Assembly: GCA_002307295.1 (NCBI GenBank)
Contig: DBTY01000026.1
Coordinates: forward strand, 28,594 to 92,593
Direction of reading: 5' to 3'
Source: Ignavibacteriales bacterium UBA1304
GTDB lineage: Bacteria; Bacteroidota; Ignavibacteria; Ignavibacteriales; Ignavibacteriaceae
DNA: 64,000 nucleotides
Positions 54,107 to 61,701 of this stretch are shown in pieces (the stretch's first letter is position 1; the number at the start of each line of letters is the position of its first letter). Made by a program: the position numbers and the translations under genes. The notes beneath the pieces are model-generated. The model worked only from the letters and a program-made list of their open reading frames with translations. It was not told where the DNA came from and searched no databases.

Positions 54107-54420
54107 CTTTCTCCCTGATTTATATTAATCTCATAAATTTTATCGTTAATTATTACGTTCTGATTCTATTATCGAACAAATAATCATTTATTTTCTATTT
54201 AAATTCAATATCTGAAAGAAAATGTAATAAAACTATTATATAATAGCAACAAAACATAATAATAAGTTGGCAAATACTTGATGAACGGGAAATTTAATAA
54301 ATAAACGGCTTGATTTTGTAAGCGGCTTGGATATAAATTAAGGTTAAAATTGTTCCGTATTTCAAATTTTTTGTAATGTTCTATTGCATGACCAATTATT
54401 AAATTATTTTAGGAGAATTT
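54107..54420. other. Divergent intergenic region, no gene seen
   Basis: About 310 AT-rich bases between the miniature T9SS gene and tldD. Both promoters should lie here; none could be assigned with confidence. Confidence 0.45.
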
Positions 54421-55971
54421 ATGGGCCAAAAAATCTCACGACGCGCGTTTCTGGAAAAAGGAGGCAAGGGGTTAGTCGCCACGGCTTTTATTCCTACATT
54501 TCTTGGTAGCGATATTGACAAAGTATTTGCCAAAGCTATGGGGACTGATATGAAACTCCAGGATTATTTTAACCGCTTTAATGTTGACGAAAAAACTATT
54601 AACGACGTTATGGCGGCGGCTTTATCAAAAGGAGCCGATTATTGCGATCTCTTTTTTGAGCATACCATAGGGAATTACATTGGGCTGGAAGATAAAGCGG
54701 TTAACAAAGCTTATAGCAATATAAGTTATGGCGTGGGCATAAGAGTTCTTAAAGGAGACCAGACCGGGTATTCTTTTACTGAAGAAATTACTCCGGAAGC
54801 TATGAAGCTTGCGGCAAAAACTGCAGCTAATATTGCAAGCGGTTCGGGCAGTTTTAATCCGGTTAAGTTTAAAAGGAGCGAATTAGCCGACTACTATTCC
54901 ATAAAGACGTCTTGGGAACAGGTTGGCATCGATAAAAAAATACCATATTTACAGCAGATTAACGAAAAAGTTTTTAATGAAGATAAGAGAATTATAAAAT
55001 CTAATATCTGGTTTAACGACGAAAGCAGATATATCCTTATCGCTACTTCAGAAGGCGTAATTCAGTACGACTATCAGCCGATGGGGCAGATTTCCGTAAG
55101 CTGTAATGCTGAACAAAACGGCAAAAGAGAACAGAACTATTTCGATCTTTCCGGAAGAAGAGGAATTGAGTTTTTTACTCCGGCAAATATAGACAGGCTT
55201 GCTAAAGAATCTGTTCGCCGAACCGTAGAACTATTTGAAGCCGTTAAACCGGACGCTGGCGAAATGCCGGTAATATTAGCCGCCGGCAGTTCAGGCATAC
55301 TTCTGCATGAGGCTATTGGTCATGGCATGGAAGCTGATTTTAACAGAAAGAATATTTCCATTTTTGCAGATAAAATAAACAAACCTGTGGCTGAAAATTT
55401 TGTTTCGATTGTAGACGATGGAACAAACCCCAATGTTCGCGGTTCAATTAACGTAGACGACGAGGGGAACCCTACAGAAAAGACTTTTCTTGTAAAAGAC
55501 GGCATAATGAAAAGTTATTTGCACGATAGAATCAGCGCAAAGTATTACAATGTTAATTCTACCGGAAGCGGCAGGCGGGAATCGTTCCGCTGTTATCCGT
55601 TGCCAAGAATGCGTAATACATATATGCTGCCTGGACCTCACTCAAAAGAAGAAATTATTAAAAGCGTTAAAAATGGCATTTATGCCGAGTCGTTTACAAA
55701 CGGTCAGGTATATATAGGCGCGGGAGATTTTACGTTCTATGTTAAATCAGGTTATCTTGTAGAAGACGGCAAACTTACAAAACCAATTAAGGACATAAAT
55801 ATAATTGGCAATGGGCCAAAAGTTCTTGCTGACGTTGTTATGGTGGGCGACGATCTCAAGATGGCCGAGGGCGGATGGACTTGCGGTAAAAACGGGCAGA
55901 GCGTGCCTGTTTCTATGGGGCTCCCTACAGTTAAGGTTTCTAAGATTACCGTAGGCGGAGTTAAATCGTAA
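54421..55971 (+). CDS. tldD: TldD-family metalloprotease subunit with Tat-like signal
   Basis: 516 residues. The first 35 residues carry SRRAFLEKGG and a hydrophobic stretch, matching a Tat (twin-arginine) signal; E. coli TldD is cytoplasmic. The zinc motif HEAIGHGMEAD (about residue 297) is intact, giving the two His and the Glu. The C-terminal half has EGGWTCGKNGQSVPVSMGLP, typical of TldD. With TldE it forms a heterodimeric peptidase that degrades unfolded peptides passed through a narrow pore, and in some bacteria matures peptide antibiotics. GGAG precedes the start. tldE follows 60 bases later. Confidence 0.92.
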   Translation: MGQKISRRAFLEKGGKGLVATAFIPTFLGSDIDKVFAKAMGTDMKLQDYFNRFNVDEKTINDVMAAALSKGADYCDLFFEHTIGNYIGLEDKAVNKAYSNISYGVGIRVLKGDQTGYSFTEEITPEAMKLAAKTAANIASGSGSFNPVKFKRSELADYYSIKTSWEQVGIDKKIPYLQQINEKVFNEDKRIIKSNIWFNDESRYILIATSEGVIQYDYQPMGQISVSCNAEQNGKREQNYFDLSGRRGIEFFTPANIDRLAKESVRRTVELFEAVKPDAGEMPVILAAGSSGILLHEAIGHGMEADFNRKNISIFADKINKPVAENFVSIVDDGTNPNVRGSINVDDEGNPTEKTFLVKDGIMKSYLHDRISAKYYNVNSTGSGRRESFRCYPLPRMRNTYMLPGPHSKEEIIKSVKNGIYAESFTNGQVYIGAGDFTFYVKSGYLVEDGKLTKPIKDINIIGNGPKVLADVVMVGDDLKMAEGGWTCGKNGQSVPVSMGLPTVKVSKITVGGVKS

Positions 55972-56030
55972 TTGCAAATTATCATTAGCCAGTTTAACTG
56001 AATTTAGTAAAATTGTAAAAGGATTTTAAA

Positions 56031-57353
56031 ATGGATAAAAATGAAAGAATAGATTTAGCCGAATGGGTCACTAAACAAATTCTACAGAATGGCGCAGACC
56101 AGGCGACTGTCGCAATTTCTAATAGCAGATCCGTCGACGTTTCGTATAGAGATAAGAAAATAGAAAATCTTCAGGAATCTACGCAGAATAGTCTTAGTAT
56201 TGACATATATGCAAATAAAAAATACTCTGGGCATAGCACAAGCGATTTAAGAAAAGAATCGTTAACAAAGTTTATTAAGCAAGCTGTAGCAGGAACCAAA
56301 TATTTGACTGAAGACGAATTCCGCCAGCTGCCTGAACCTAAATATTATCCTAAAAAGCTTGACGTTGATCTGCAATTGAAAGACGAAAAGTATAGCAAGA
56401 TAGAAGCGCAGGATAGAGTAAAAATTGCGGCGGATATAGAAAACGCGGCAAAAATTGGCAACGATCTTATTGTATCCGTATCGTCCGAATATTCTGATAG
56501 TATTTATGAAGACGTACTAATGCAAAGCAACGGGTTTGTAGGCGAATCATCCAGCACTTTCTTTTCGGCAGGAGCGGAAGTTACTGTAAAGGATAAAGAC
56601 GGCGGCAGGCCGTCTGACTGGTATTACGCAAGTTCAAGGTTTTATAATGATTTGCCGCAAAGCGAGTTCTTAGGTAAAGCGGCGGCTAATAGAGCTTTGG
56701 CAAAAATAGGGCAGAAAAAAATTGAGTCTGGCCAGTATACCATGCTTGTAGAAAACCGCGCCGCATCAAGACTTTTATCAGTATTCTTTGGCGCAATGAG
56801 CGCGCGCTCTATTCAGCAAAAGAGCTCTTTTCTTGACGGGTATCTCGGTAAAAAAATAGCTTCCGAAAAGCTTACAGTTATAGACGATCCGTTTATAGTA
56901 AAAGGGTTCGGCTCCCGTTTATTTGACGGAGAAGGGCTGGCTGCAAATAAAAGAGTTCTAATTGATAAAGGCGTTTTGCAGCAATACTTTGTTGACAATT
57001 ATTATGGAAGAAAAGCTGGAATGGAGCCTAATTCTGGTTCCCGCTCAAACATACTTCTGGAAAACGGTTCTAAAAAATCTGACGAGCTTATTAAAAATAT
57101 TAAAAAAGGAATTATGGTTAACAGCTTTCTTGGCGGCAATTCAAACTCGACTACCGGAGATTTTTCTTTTGGCATAGTTGGACGCCTGATAGAAAATGGA
57201 GAACTTACAATCCCAATTAACGAAATGAACATCTCCGGCAACGCAAAAGAATTGTGGAATCAGCTTTCCGAAATTGGCGCTGATCCATATCCTTATTCTT
57301 CCGTTCAGATGCCGAGTCTTGTATTTGAAGGGATAAATTTTAGCGGGAAATAG
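56031..57353 (+). CDS. tldE: TldE/PmbA-family partner subunit
   Basis: 440 residues. TldE/PmbA pattern: GADQATVAISNSRSVDVSYRD at the start, SGQYTMLVENRAASRLLS in the middle, NSNSTTGDFSFGIVGRLIENG near the end. The HExxxH zinc motif of TldD is absent, as expected for the non-catalytic subunit. No signal peptide: if TldD is really exported by Tat, TldE might travel with it as a hitch-hiker. AAAGGA precedes the start. Operon with tldD. Confidence 0.9.
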   Translation: MDKNERIDLAEWVTKQILQNGADQATVAISNSRSVDVSYRDKKIENLQESTQNSLSIDIYANKKYSGHSTSDLRKESLTKFIKQAVAGTKYLTEDEFRQLPEPKYYPKKLDVDLQLKDEKYSKIEAQDRVKIAADIENAAKIGNDLIVSVSSEYSDSIYEDVLMQSNGFVGESSSTFFSAGAEVTVKDKDGGRPSDWYYASSRFYNDLPQSEFLGKAAANRALAKIGQKKIESGQYTMLVENRAASRLLSVFFGAMSARSIQQKSSFLDGYLGKKIASEKLTVIDDPFIVKGFGSRLFDGEGLAANKRVLIDKGVLQQYFVDNYYGRKAGMEPNSGSRSNILLENGSKKSDELIKNIKKGIMVNSFLGGNSNSTTGDFSFGIVGRLIENGELTIPINEMNISGNAKELWNQLSEIGADPYPYSSVQMPSLVFEGINFSGK

Positions 57354-57415
57354 GGAATGTATTTTAATGTTGCATTGTCTAATAAGTAAATCTAAATTGA
57401 TCCTTTAATAATTGT

Positions 57416-57446
57416 CGCGGCAGGTTTAGTTGGAATCTGCCGCTGC
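57416..57446 (+). other. Hairpin after tldE
   Basis: GCGGCAG (57417-57423) pairs with CTGCCGC (57437-57443). No T run follows, so it is a possible weak terminator or mRNA 3'-end structure. Confidence 0.45.
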
Positions 57447-57529
57447 GATTTACACTAATTTGAATATTATAGGAGTCGCCCCAAAAGAGAAATTCTACCA
57501 TTAGTTTGTTTAACAATCCAGGAAATCTA

Positions 57530-58000
57530 ATGGAAACTCAGAAAGTAAATTCAGCAGTTCCGGAAATTCTCGATAAGAGTAATTACCTTAGGGGTTTGTT
57601 AGTGTTGATAGGTAAAAGCAGAAACATCTGCGAACAAGATGTAAAGATTTTTTTAGAAGAAGGCTCTTCTTTGGGCTATGAAAAAGAATTTTGCCAAACC
57701 GCTTTGAAGGAATCGATTGGCAACAGATATTTAGAGAAAGAACCGCCTCGTTTTTTCAACGTTAAATTTGCTTATAATTTTATTCTGAAAGGAATAGACA
57801 TCCTTGGTGCGAAAAAAATAATCCATCCTGAAGCTGTTAGATTTCTTGAAAGCGTAGCGATAGAAAACGATTTTGTTGATGAATGGAAAAGCAAAAAACG
57901 AAGTTTGTTAGGTTCGCGACGTTTTGAAAGCAAACTTACACATCCGGTCTATTTTGTTGAAGCGTCAAACAATTATGTATTTAGAACAATTTCTATGTAA
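57530..58000 (+). CDS. Unknown helical protein, paralogue 1
   Basis: 156 residues from the ATG at 57530, with AGGA upstream; a start at 57506 would lack one. Mostly helical. The segments VPEILDKSNYLRGLLVLIGKSR, FLEEGSSLGYEKEFCQTAL and YLEKEPPRF recur in the gene at 58193-58603 as APEILDHSNYLRGLLILIGK, FLEESSSMGFDKEFSRNAL and YLETDPPLF. A basic C-terminal tail (KKRSLLGSRRFE) and an extra 25 residues are unique to this copy. The GLLxLIGK helix faintly recalls TerB-type proteins, not enough to assign. Function unknown. Confidence 0.75.
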   Translation: METQKVNSAVPEILDKSNYLRGLLVLIGKSRNICEQDVKIFLEEGSSLGYEKEFCQTALKESIGNRYLEKEPPRFFNVKFAYNFILKGIDILGAKKIIHPEAVRFLESVAIENDFVDEWKSKKRSLLGSRRFESKLTHPVYFVEASNNYVFRTISM

Positions 58001-58192
58001 AGCTTAATGCGCGCATTTTCAGAAATGCAGCTGTTTGCCTTCAATATGCTCAAGCTTTGCGTATTGAAACAAAATGCATCTCTTTCTTTATAGCTTGCGC
58101 GGAGTTTGTTTATTTTGTAAATAAGCTATATGAGTTTTGTTGAAGTTTACCTGTTTGGTTTTTAGTGTATCGTTAAATAATATGAGGTATAA

Positions 58193-58603
58193 ATGGAAGC
58201 AGTTCAGAATAATTCAACAGCTCCTGAAATTCTTGATCATAGCAATTATTTGAGAGGATTATTAATCTTAATTGGAAAAGATAAGAATGTTTGGGATTAT
58301 GAATTAAAAGCGTTCCTGGAAGAAAGCTCTTCTATGGGTTTTGACAAAGAGTTCTCGCGTAATGCTCTTAGAGACGTTATCCGTAATAAATATTTAGAAA
58401 CCGATCCGCCGCTGTTCTTTAATAAAGACTTAGCCCGTAGGTTCCTCGAGCGCGGAGTAGGCATTATTAATGACGGTTTTAAAATTCATCCGGATGAAGT
58501 TAAGTTTCTTGAAAGCGCTGCATATGTTAATGGTCTGATTGAAGAATGGAATACTCGGTATTTTGTAAAACTGAAATCTAAAGAAGAGATAATGGCTCAT
58601 TAG
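58193..58603 (+). CDS. Unknown helical protein, paralogue 2
   Basis: 136 residues. Shares the whole helical core with the protein at 57530-58000 and lacks its C-terminal extension. The end is acidic and basic mixed (LKSKEEIMAH). No signal peptide. It has its own 190-base upstream region and a strong terminator, so it is probably transcribed separately from paralogue 1. Function unknown. Confidence 0.75.
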   Translation: MEAVQNNSTAPEILDHSNYLRGLLILIGKDKNVWDYELKAFLEESSSMGFDKEFSRNALRDVIRNKYLETDPPLFFNKDLARRFLERGVGIINDGFKIHPDEVKFLESAAYVNGLIEEWNTRYFVKLKSKEEIMAH

Positions 58604-58635
58604 AAATAATATTCCTCACAAAATCAGTCATATGA

Positions 58636-58697
58636 AATCAACACGTAAGACTTCCTCATATAATCCTGGGTAAGTCTTACAGGTTGATTTTTTTTTT
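58636..58697 (+). terminator. Strong terminator of paralogue 2
   Basis: AATCAAC (58636-58642) with GTTGATT (58683-58689) and GTAAGACTT (58645-58653) with AAGTCTTAC (58672-58680), then ten T. It overlaps the stop codon of the convergent gene. Confidence 0.9.
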
Positions 58698-59103
58698 AAT
58701 ATCCTTTCATCCATTTAACCGCGTCTCCCAGGCTGTCAACATCTACAATAGTTAAACCATGCGGACCAATTTTAGATAAATATCCTGCAACTGTGGTTTT
58801 AGCCGATCTGCTGATTTTAGATTTTATTGTAATGTAATATTTAATTCCGCATTTAGTAAATGATGGAAAGACTTCATTAATAATAAGAGAATGAATATCT
58901 TCAGAAAAAGAACCGGTCGCTCCGCTTGAATCTACTATCCATGCAACTGCTTTATTTGTTTTGGCAAAAATAATTCCATGCTCCAAAATTGCGTTTTTAT
59001 ATTCGTTTATTGAAACAGTAAAAGAAGTCCATACGTTGACAATTGCCAATATTTCCGGCATCCAAATAATGTCTAATTTCTCCGGAATACTATATATTAC
59101 CAT
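58696..59103 (-). CDS. SpoIIAA/STAS-like small protein
   Basis: 135 residues. Strand-helix layout: LDIIWMPEILAIVNVW, then VAWIVDSSGATGSFSED with a Ser/Thr-rich loop at the place where STAS proteins carry the regulatory Ser, then KYYITIKSKISRSAKT, and a last helix DSLGDAVKWMKGY. It resembles the protein at 46263-46634 in length and in the final helix (LEWIKS / VKWMKG). AGGAGT precedes the start. Role unknown; possibly anti-sigma regulation or lipid binding. Confidence 0.68.
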   Translation of the reverse strand: MVIYSIPEKLDIIWMPEILAIVNVWTSFTVSINEYKNAILEHGIIFAKTNKAVAWIVDSSGATGSFSEDIHSLIINEVFPSFTKCGIKYYITIKSKISRSAKTTVAGYLSKIGPHGLTIVDVDSLGDAVKWMKGY

Positions 59104-59220
59104 TATTACTCCTATTATTCAAAGTAATAAATAAAATGCTATTTTAGCTATTTATTGTCAATACACAGAAAATAGTATTCATGTATATTGATGGGCATTG
59201 TTTAAACGCTAAAAAATATT

Positions 59221-59249
59221 TTGACAATAGACAGCAGGGGATTTATATT
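59221..59249 (+). promoter_or_regulatory. Sigma-70-like promoter ahead of the M3 peptidase leader
   Basis: TTGACA at 59221-59226, a 17-base spacer, TATATT at 59244-59249. This is the cleanest promoter match in the window. A start of transcription near 59256 is expected, about 230 bases before the peptidase start codon. Confidence 0.65.
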
Positions 59250-59255
59250 AGATAA

Positions 59256-59388
59256 ACAGATATTTAAATAATTAAAAAGTCGTGATTTTTGGCTAATTGT
59301 TTCGACTATAAATAAAAACTAATTGGCCGGAGAACCAAAGCGTGGCTGAACTGAAAGCAATTTTCAGGATAGCCATTGCTTTTTTTTT
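59256..59388 (+). ncRNA. Candidate structured leader: pseudoknot followed by a terminator
   Basis: AGTCG (59278-59282) pairs with CGACT (59303-59307). Within that loop GGCTAATT (59291-59298) can pair with AATTGGCC (59321-59328), giving an H-type pseudoknot. It is followed by a long terminator hairpin: AAAGC/GCTTT, TGGCT/AGCCA, CTGAAA/TTTCAG (59337-59382) and nine T. Promoter upstream, M3 peptidase 100 bases downstream. It fits a cis-regulatory attenuator or a small RNA. No known riboswitch class is recognised. The rest of 59104-59486 holds no gene. Confidence 0.55.
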
Positions 59389-59486
59389 GTATTTTAATAA
59401 AAAAGAGAATTTGCAAAACATATTTTATGCGAGCTTATTACTGGCGGAAAGCTTATTTTGTTTCATAAAAAAGAAGGAATGATGGA

Positions 59487-61592
59487 ATGAAATATACGGC
59501 TTGCTTGTTCTTGTTTTTGTTCTCTATTTTTATTTACCCAACAGACGAGAAAAATATGAATAATCCGTTTTTTAAGGAGTGGACTACTCCATTTAAAACT
59601 CCTCCGTTTAACGAAATCAAAAGCGAACATTATTTACCTGCCTTTGCAGAAGGAATACTAAGGCAAAATGCGGAGACAGATTTAATAGTTGATAATAAAG
59701 AAAAACCGACATTTAAAAATACAATTGAAGCTCTGGAAAAATCCGGTGAATTACTCCGAACAGCATCCGCAGTATTTTTTAATCTTAATGCCGCAAACAC
59801 AAACGATACTATGCAGGAAATTGCCAGAAAAGCCGCGCCAATGCTCTCCAGACATAGCGATGAGATAAATCTGAATGTAAAGCTCTTTGAAAGAGTAAAA
59901 TATATTTATGATATGCGAGACAAACTCGATCTTACGACTGAACAAAAAACTGTATTGTCTAATTATTATTCCGATTTTATTAGAGGCGGCGTAAATCTAA
60001 ATCCGGAAGAAAAAGAACGGCTAAAAAAAATCAACTCCGAACTTGCTTTGCTCGGAATTAAATTTAGCGAAAACATTCTTAAGGAAACAAATTCCTGCGC
60101 GCTTGTTATAGATAAGAAAGAAGACCTCGCCGGACTGCCTGACCCTATTATTAAGGAAGCTTCAATCAAAGCTGAAGAAAAAGGGTTTCCCGGTAAATGG
60201 GCGTTTACTTTGCAGAAAACAAGTCTTACTCCTTTTTTACAGTATAGCCAAAACCGCGAACTTAGAGAAAAAATCTACAAAGCATACATAAGCCGCGGCA
60301 ACAACAACGACGAATCCGATAACAAAAAAATAGTCGCCCGGACGGCTGTTTTAAGACTGAAAAAAGCTAATTTGTTAGGCTATAAAACTTATGCCAATTT
60401 TGCTCTTGAAAAACGCATGGCTAAAAATCCTGAAACAGTTTATGATTTTATGGGGAAGTTAATGAAGCCCGCTTTAAAACGAGCTAAAACTGAAATTGCC
60501 GAAATGCAGGAGATTATCAATAAAGAAGGAAATACATTTAAGCTACAGGCGTGGGACTGGACATATTATGCCGAAAAACTTAAGAAAGAAAAGTATGATC
60601 TCGACGAAGAAATGCTGCGTCCATATTTAAAATTAGAAAACGTACGGGCGGGAGCTTTTGCAGTCGCTAATAAACTCTATGGATTACAGTTTGTAGAGCG
60701 TACTGATATTCAGGTTTATCAACCCGATGTAAAAGTATTTGAAGTAAAAGAAGCTGACGGGAAGCATGTCGGTATTTTATATCTTGATTATTTCCCAAGG
60801 GATGGAAAAGAAACCGGGGCATGGTGCAACGGTTTCAGAAGTCAATCAAATATTGACGGGGTCTTCGTAACTCCAATTGTTTACAATGTGGCTAATCTAG
60901 CAAAGCCAACTGCGGATAAGCCGTCTCTGCTTAATTTTGAAGAAGCGACTACTATATTCCATGAGTTCGGTCACGCTATACATGCGTTGGTTTCTAATAT
61001 TACTTATCCAGATGGAGCGGGTCGTATTCCTGTTGATTTTGTTGAGCTGCCTTCGCAGGTTTTGGAAAACTGGGCTTCTGATCCGGAAGTAATAAAAATG
61101 TATGCAAAACATTATAAAACCGGCGAGACTATGCCAGAAAAGCTTATTGATAAAATAGAAAATGCGCGGTTGTTTAATCAGGGTTTTGAGTGTACTGAAT
61201 TATTTGCGGCTTCGCTGCTTGATATGGACTGGCATACTATTACTGATACTATTCCTAAAGACGTAAATGAATTTGAAAAAGCTTCTATAGACAAGATGGG
61301 TCTAATTCCCGAAATCGCTCCGCGGTACCAAAGCACAAATTTCCGTCATATATTTAACGACGACGAATATGCTGCTGGTTATTATGGCTATACCTGGGCT
61401 CAGGTTCTTGATGCGGACGTCTTCCAGGCGTTTAAGAGCAAAGGAGATTTATTCGATCAGAAGCTGGCCGCTTCATTTAGATATGATCTGCTGGCAAAAC
61501 AGGGGAGCGACGATCCGATGAATTTGTATAAAAAATTTATGGGGCGCGAACCCCAAATAGACGCGTTGCTTAGGAAAAAAGGGCTTGAATAA
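59487..61592 (+). CDS. dcp: M3-family oligopeptidase (Dcp/PrlC type)
   Basis: 701 residues. Short hydrophobic N-terminus (LFLFLFSIFIYPTDEK) suggests export; an internal Met at residue 24 would give a cytoplasmic form. The opening NPFFKEWTTPFKTPPF and EHYLPAFAEGI is characteristic of peptidyl-dipeptidase Dcp and oligopeptidase A. Zinc motif FHEFGHAIHAL with His492, Glu493 and His496; third ligand Glu in NWASDPEV. The C-terminal YYGYTWAQVLDADVF region supplies the usual Tyr. It cleaves short peptides, probably for nutrition in the periplasm. Preceded by a promoter and a riboswitch-like leader. Confidence 0.92.
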   Translation: MKYTACLFLFLFSIFIYPTDEKNMNNPFFKEWTTPFKTPPFNEIKSEHYLPAFAEGILRQNAETDLIVDNKEKPTFKNTIEALEKSGELLRTASAVFFNLNAANTNDTMQEIARKAAPMLSRHSDEINLNVKLFERVKYIYDMRDKLDLTTEQKTVLSNYYSDFIRGGVNLNPEEKERLKKINSELALLGIKFSENILKETNSCALVIDKKEDLAGLPDPIIKEASIKAEEKGFPGKWAFTLQKTSLTPFLQYSQNRELREKIYKAYISRGNNNDESDNKKIVARTAVLRLKKANLLGYKTYANFALEKRMAKNPETVYDFMGKLMKPALKRAKTEIAEMQEIINKEGNTFKLQAWDWTYYAEKLKKEKYDLDEEMLRPYLKLENVRAGAFAVANKLYGLQFVERTDIQVYQPDVKVFEVKEADGKHVGILYLDYFPRDGKETGAWCNGFRSQSNIDGVFVTPIVYNVANLAKPTADKPSLLNFEEATTIFHEFGHAIHALVSNITYPDGAGRIPVDFVELPSQVLENWASDPEVIKMYAKHYKTGETMPEKLIDKIENARLFNQGFECTELFAASLLDMDWHTITDTIPKDVNEFEKASIDKMGLIPEIAPRYQSTNFRHIFNDDEYAAGYYGYTWAQVLDADVFQAFKSKGDLFDQKLAASFRYDLLAKQGSDDPMNLYKKFMGREPQIDALLRKKGLE

Positions 61593-61593
61593 C

Positions 61594-61631
61594 GCTTCAG
61601 CAAAGCGGAACCTGAGTTGTGTCGAAGATGC
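61594..61631. repeat. Single copy of the GCGGAACCTGAG palindromic repeat
   Basis: CGCTTCAGCAAAGCGGAACC then TGAGTTGTGTCGAAG, a diverged version of the units at 15627-15714 and 19026-19117. It directly follows the M3 peptidase stop. Confidence 0.65.
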
Positions 61632-61643
61632 GTATTTAGATAT

Positions 61644-61680
61644 AAAAAAAGCGGAACCCGTAACGAGTTCCGCTTTTTTT
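61644..61680. terminator. Bidirectional terminator between convergent genes
   Basis: Seven A, GCGGAAC (61651-61657), 9-base loop, GTTCCGC (61667-61673), seven T. It serves the peptidase on the plus strand and the T9SS cargo on the minus strand. Confidence 0.92.
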
Positions 61681-61701
61681 AGAAAAGAAATAAACAGGGA
61701 A

